Below, in pieces: positions 58,529 through 64,000 of a stretch of DNA of 64,000 nucleotides (positions are counted from its first letter, which is position 1; every line of letters begins with the position of its first letter). The DNA is from Physcomitrium patens (taxonomy: Eukaryota; Streptophyta; Bryopsida; Funariales; Funariaceae), in the NCBI RefSeq assembly GCF_000002425.4, contig NC_037260.1, positions 13,993,329 through 14,057,328 on the forward strand, written 5' to 3'. The position numbers and the translations under genes are program-made. The notes under the pieces are model-generated. The model did no database searches. It was not told where the DNA came from and saw only the letters and a program-made list of their open reading frames with translations.

Positions 58529-60780
58529 CTATGAACATTTGGCTTCGAAACTCGGGGATTCGAGCGAGTTCCTGCATGGAAAGTGTGCATCGTTATGTAG
58601 ATAGCTGTTGTTGGAGTGACGTCGTGTTGGAACGTGGTCAAAGATTTGTGACGGGAGCTTCTTGATTCTAGTGAAGACATCGGCGGGTACTGGAAGATTG
58701 TATCCAACTCTGGCGTCAAGTCTTGCAGTCATGTCTTGGTCTCGATGCAGTAGACAGTCCAGCTGCGGGCTATCTTCGGATTCTTCCGAGACCAGGTCCA
58801 TGGGCAGAGGATGTCTCCCCAAAGAGCCGAGTACCGACTCCATCAAAAATTCTGCTTGACTGAGAGAGCTGGAATATGTTCTCAATGCTTTTTCTGGCAT
58901 CAGTACACCATCGACTTTGTCAACAGTGTTGTACAGTAGGAATCGTTCAATGCAGTCCGCACTGGAGGCATCACGGATCCATCGATTTATGGCGTTGATT
59001 AGTTGCGAGAATGCGTATTTTCTAAGTGGGTTTGGCTTCTATTTGATGGGTCTGTGGAGCTGATGGAATTGTCCTCGGTGTTGGCTTGGCTGGACAGTGG
59101 GATCCATTCCACGAGAGGGCACACATCTCGGAGAAGACCCGTACTTGACAGTTACGATTGAGATGACGGTGCTCATGGGCGAAGAATAGGGTTTAGGTTT
59201 CAGAGCATGAATCACATGATCATAGAAAACTTGCCAAAAAGAAGTGGACCTCATCTAAACACACATCTTCAGCCAATGCATCTGATAATCTCAACGCGGT
59301 TGTGGGGTGGGGTAAACCTTAGAGCCGAAGCTATTCACATTCGAAACCAGGGCTACGCATGTCACACATATAAATCATATTGATCGACCCAGAAAACAAG
59401 ATGTGACATCGACGTAGATCATTTATCTTCGATTTTACAATAGATTTGAATTTCTTTTCTAACCTAATTATAAATTTTTCCTTAATAACCATTGCCATCA
59501 CTGATTTTTTCACAACGACCAGTGGTTTCCAATGGCTAGGAATCCTTCGCTTAAAACCCAGAGTTTTCTTCCATGCCTTCTTATCAATGGGAAGAAACCT
59601 CATGAAAGCAGTGAAATCTGACATTTCATACTTAGGATTTGAGATTGCACCCTTGTCATGAAAATCTAAATATCTTCGTCATGAGTAGGGTGTCCCAGTA
59701 TTCGCTCAGAACTAAACATACTCCTCTACATGGAAGTGTCGAAATTTTTCGACAAAGTCATCAGTAGTGCCACTATCATATGAAGGAGCTCCGGACGGGT
59801 TTGAGCGTCCAATTTGTTACAAAAATCCTTCCGAATACATGATGAAGTTTCAAGATCAATGTTTAGAAAAGCAACAACTGTCAAGAGCCATGGCCTGTTT
59901 TACAAGAACAATCTTCAAATGATGACTACATTGAATGCGGACTTGTTTGGCAAGACTCATGTGTCGGAATGCGTTCAGCATTGATTTGAAAGTCTGAGTT
60001 TGAGGTCATTTGCCGATACATTTTACACGGATTGCAAATCATTAGCATTACTGAAGTTGACCTTTGATCCTAACTTCGCACTTTTCATCCCATTCATGTG
60101 GATATCTTCAAGTTTTACTATCGATGAATAAATTTGATGCCAATTCGTAGTATGAGTGCAAATGTTTATTCATCTATCTCGTGCTATACGATGAATTTCG
60201 TGACTATTTTCAGATCGGTTCTGATTCGTTCGTAATCTTTGGTTTACGCTAGATCTATCAAATAATTCAGAAACGAACTACTGTCTTCAAGAAATCTATA
60301 AATTGTGGGGATAATAATATGGAACTGTTATGCAAGCCTCGTTTAAGCAGAGGTCCTGGCTTTTGGTCCAAGAACATAATTCAGAACATCATGTTCAACG
60401 TATGCTCCACTGCATGTGAATTCAACCAATTGCTCGACCAACTGCGAGACTCGTATATTATACTGGAAGGGCAGTTTATCAAGATAAATATCCGCGGTCA
60501 GTTGCAAAAGATGCGCTAGTAGTGCAACATGGGCATTTATAGGGCCTTGTTCCGTTCGTGAGGCCAGACCTGAAATGGATTCGTTGTAAAGAGTGTACCC
60601 ATGGAGCTCCTCAGAATTGCACGATCTGCTACTCAGTGGTACTTTATTTCGTGCCCCGATTAGGTCCATTCATCCACAGCAAGCAGGAGCCGGAACCAGA
60701 TCTATATATGCATCATTGCTACGACGAAGCAGTAACAACTCTCCAAAGTTATTGAGCAGCCAATACAAGGATATGTTAAA
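58529..60780 (-). pseudogene. Unidentified minus-strand gene, probably a pseudogene
   Basis: Three protein-like blocks read on the same strand. Block 1 (about 60780-60343) contains LRRSNDAYIDLVPAPACC, a TGA, then MDLIGARNKVPL and NAHVALLAHLLQLTADIYLD. Block 2 (59624-59331) contains WKKTLGFKRRIPSHWKP and KEKFIIRLEKKFKSIVKSKI. Block 3 (59254-58529) stays in one frame through a single TAG at 59039-59041 and includes LINAINRWIRDASSADCIER, VDGVLMPEKALRTYSSSLSQ and LDARVGYNLPVPADVF. The phrases have normal protein composition, but I recognise no family. Two premature stops argue for decay, although missed introns could explain them. The base composition is richer in G+C than the flanks, and the patch ends abruptly near 61340. 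Confidence 0.4.
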
Positions 60781-61339
60781 GAAAAAAACACACTCGTTGT
60801 ATGCACCCAGAATCGATTGTCGGTTTCAATCCATCATTCTGAAACAAATACTGCAGAAACAGATTCAGTTCTGAATCATGTTGTCGACACACCTGTGGAA
60901 ATGAACGTGGTTGCTGACTACAACCCTCATAGTTACAAATTCTCTGATCCCTGCAACCACTCCGACAATCGAAAAAAGCTCGTCTGTTGCAACTCAAGGG
61001 GTTGCAAAGTGGGGTTCATTTTTAGTCCAAGTGTTGGTAGTGGTTTCCTGTCCACGTCCATCATCGATCTCATGCTCCCCACGCGAGAGCAGCATCTCGT
61101 GAGATCTACCGTCACAGGGCATTGCCAGGGGGCCTTCATGACTCGAAACATCGAGGAGCCTTTCTCCTATGCGATGCTTTTGGGCGATCGAGTGTGCGTT
61201 TCATAGATTCCGTTGTCGCTGGGAAGTCATTCCTGCGTTGCGAGATCGTTCTCGCAGAGAAGATCTGGACCGTCCCTTTACGATCCCATGCATGCGAACA
61301 TCTACCGTTGGATGGTTCTGGACTGTCGGGTTGAAGCTG

Positions 61340-64000
61340 GATTCAAATGTATTAATGGTTCTTATTTTATTTATTTATTTATTTTTTGTTTTGTTGTTTT
61401 GCTTGTAACATTAACATTATTATTCTTATCTTAAAATAACAAAAAAATAAAATTTCAAGTACAAAATTTAGGATAGAAATTTAAATTTTGATATGATGAA
61501 TTATTATATTTCTATTTTCTTAGCATTTTAGTTGTATTAAATTTTAAATAAAAAATAACATATAAATTATATTTTTGAAAGATTTAAGCACAATAAATAG
61601 TTATAAAATATTTTATGATATACTTTAATTTATATAAATAGCTATATATATATATATATATATATACTAGTTGCTATTGTTACAAAATCTCAAGAATTTG
61701 ATTAGTGATAAGGCACTTTTATCTCTAGAAATACCTAATTGTAGAAAGAATAATGTATTGCTTTTAGAAACAAAGCTTCTATGTGGTCCAATGTACATAT
61801 CTTTGTATCACCTTTATTCTTAACTGCAACAAAGATAGAATAATTGAGGGAACATGCATACAATATTATTGAGTGGCAAACATAAAAAATTAAGAATTTA
61901 GTGCCAATTATAAAAAAATGTACAAAACAAAGGTTCCTTATTAAATAGGTTTCAAGTACAACATTATCAAACAACTTATACTAAACACATTTTGTTACAT
62001 AAAGTAGCTAGTAGATTTCTACTTGCAAATTTTATAAACTTAATCTTTTATTTATTTTCAATTAACACTTTTAGATGCACAACTACCCAGATGTATTGCA
62101 TTGTATTTTTCAATTTTGGATCCTAGGCCTTTTCACATCTCTATACTTAAAGGCTTAGGTACAATCACAAACTAAATTATTCTACACATAATGTCCATAA
62201 ATTGGCCTTGTGAATGTGTAAAATCTTCATGCCTCTTTTTGAATGAAATATTGAGAGAAAAATACATCTCACAAGCAATTAATTTTTTATTCTTATTACT
62301 TACAAGCAATAAAATAAGATTTGTAGCATTTTTCTCTACAAATTTTAGATGGTTGATCCTAAATCTCTAAAAAAGATCTTGTAAAAGATTTTAGATTTTA
62401 AGAAAAAAAAAATCAAATGTTAAGAAATATAGCTATTTTTTTATTTTATTTTTACGTCACAAAGAATAAACATTCATAAACATATTTCTCATGACAATGC
62501 TTACAAAAAATAAAATTCCATTTAAAGAAGTAAAATCAAATAGAACTTATATATTTAAGACATGGTAATTTTTGTCTTACTAATCAAGATAACTTTGCAA
62601 ATTTGTAGCTAGTCCTACATACTTCTAGCTTATTAAGCAAGTTTCTAAGAAAAGCCACTGAAAAAGCTTATAGAATTTTGCAACAAAGTCTTGAATTGAA
62701 ATTGCTCAAAATATCTTATATTGTATTAAGCAATGCAAAAAGTATTGCAACAAAGATGGCAAAGAAAGCTTGAGCTAAATCCAATTTTAAAGGATGTTTC
62801 CAAAATTTGAAAGCAATTGCTTGTATTTGATGCAATAGCATTGAGATCAATATAGTCTAATGTATAAGTATCTAATAATCTTTTAGCAATAGAAAAATTC
62901 TATAGAAAATATTTATTGTAAGCACTAGTCCAACATGAGTCATTGTTATGTAGATAGCTAATTAAAAATAGGCCCAATTGCAATTGCAATTCTTACCAAA
63001 ATCCTCTTCATTTTTAGAAAATCTTGAAATAGAACTTACAATTTTTTTATTGATTATAATTAAAATTGAATTATTAGCCATGAGCTAATATGTAAAAATA
63101 TTAATGATGAATCTTGAAGTCTAGATTTTTTTTTATTCAAAAGAATCTTTATGTACATATAAAGCAACAATAAATACAAAAATATATATGTTAATATATA
63201 GAAAAAGATACAAATTACTTGTTGAATTTGATGTTATGAAGATCAATAGTCTTTTCTTTTGTAGCATGATCTTGATCTTCTAACAAAACACAAATATTGA
63301 GGCAAAGCTTGTACTCTAGCATACTACTATGTATACCATGCAATATATTTTTTAGAGGCACACTATAGCAATTAATTGAGACAATTATAATGCAAGAAGA
63401 AAAGACAACAAAAGACTCAATTACTATCATCAACGTATATTTTAAGCCAAAATTTAGTATAAATCTTTGTGTATTTTTTAAATTTTGCAAAATCTTTTTT
63501 ATAGCTGCACTAATCAATCAGACATTAAAGAGGATGATTGACTGAAAAAAAGAATAGAATACATGTTAATAAAGTTGCAGGTTGGTTGTCATCTTTCTTC
63601 TCCTTCATATCCATTGTAGTTAGTCTCTCTTATCAATTTCATTATTATTACTCCTAATTTCTAATTCTTGTCATAAAAAAATCAAAAATAAATTGATTGA
63701 CATCAAATGCAAGATATACAATAGATCTTAATGAGTCAAATTAAAGCATTATATGATACAATGATAAATACAACAAATCTAAGAGGATTTTTATCTCCTC
63801 TTGTTTATCTTATATATTTATCTTGTATATATGTAAATTTGTTAAAGCCATGTTCTAATTTTGTTAAAGCTACACTCCCTCTTGTCATGTCATGATTCAT
63901 TTTATACTTGTCCCATGTCTTCAATTCCATTCCTAATCCATATCCTGAATTCTATTCCTAATCCATGTCCTTGGCTCCATTTCTAATCTATGTCTCCTGT
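61340..64000. other. Gene-free AT-rich spacer to the window end
   Basis: Composition drops abruptly to very AT-rich at about 61350. A TA tract lies near 61642-61666. The only sizeable frames (61735-61974 and 63215-63517, both minus) are AT-driven and lack motifs. Confidence 0.65.

Noticed and set aside
60817..61206. 129-codon plus-strand frame
   Set aside because: No ATG start at its beginning and no recognisable motif. Two minus-strand frames are open over the same bases, so strand choice is arbitrary.

Overview
This is nuclear DNA from a land plant. It is AT-rich and microsatellite-laden between genes, with spliced genes, a plant-specific GT-3 trihelix factor, a plant IRE/IREH1 kinase and a plant-type Helitron. 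The introns are short (mostly 80-400 bp) and the spacers long. That would fit a seed-free plant such as a moss or another bryophyte, but the sequence alone does not prove the lineage.

Layout. 1-5.5 kb is gene-free AT-rich spacer. 5.76-6.07 kb is a 37-bp GC-rich minisatellite just upstream of a two-exon GT-3 trihelix gene (+, 6540-7943). About 8.4-11.2 kb is spacer of gene-like base composition with no supported gene. A seven-exon gene (+, 11271-15613) encodes an 897-residue coiled-coil protein with one C-terminal membrane span and a terminal Pro-Thr, so it is a candidate outer-nuclear-membrane KASH (LINC complex) protein. 15.6-19.8 kb is spacer. 19.85-20.49 kb is a weak gene-like patch. 21.08-23.53 kb holds the 3' exons of an unidentified gene whose last exon has about eleven copies of a 28-residue repeat.

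The minus strand from 35133 to 26565 carries a complete 18-exon IRE/IREH1-type AGC kinase (1432 residues), with a long leader or promoter region to about 37.5 kb. A Helitron with both termini visible (minus, 39645-45766, 6122 bp) carries a decayed Rep-helicase gene and appears to have landed inside an open reading frame. From 45.8 kb to the end I see mostly spacer, with a GC-rich hairpin resembling a second Helitron end at 48.6 kb, a 140-codon ORF of doubtful status at 53.1-53.5 kb, and an unidentified broken minus-strand gene at 58.5-60.8 kb.

There is no operon-like organisation. The three main genes are independent: a DNA-binding factor, a probable nuclear-envelope tether and a signalling kinase. 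All exon boundaries were placed by eye from GT/AG sites, reading phase and family similarity. For the kinase and the KASH candidate every junction keeps phase and the summed coding length divides by three.
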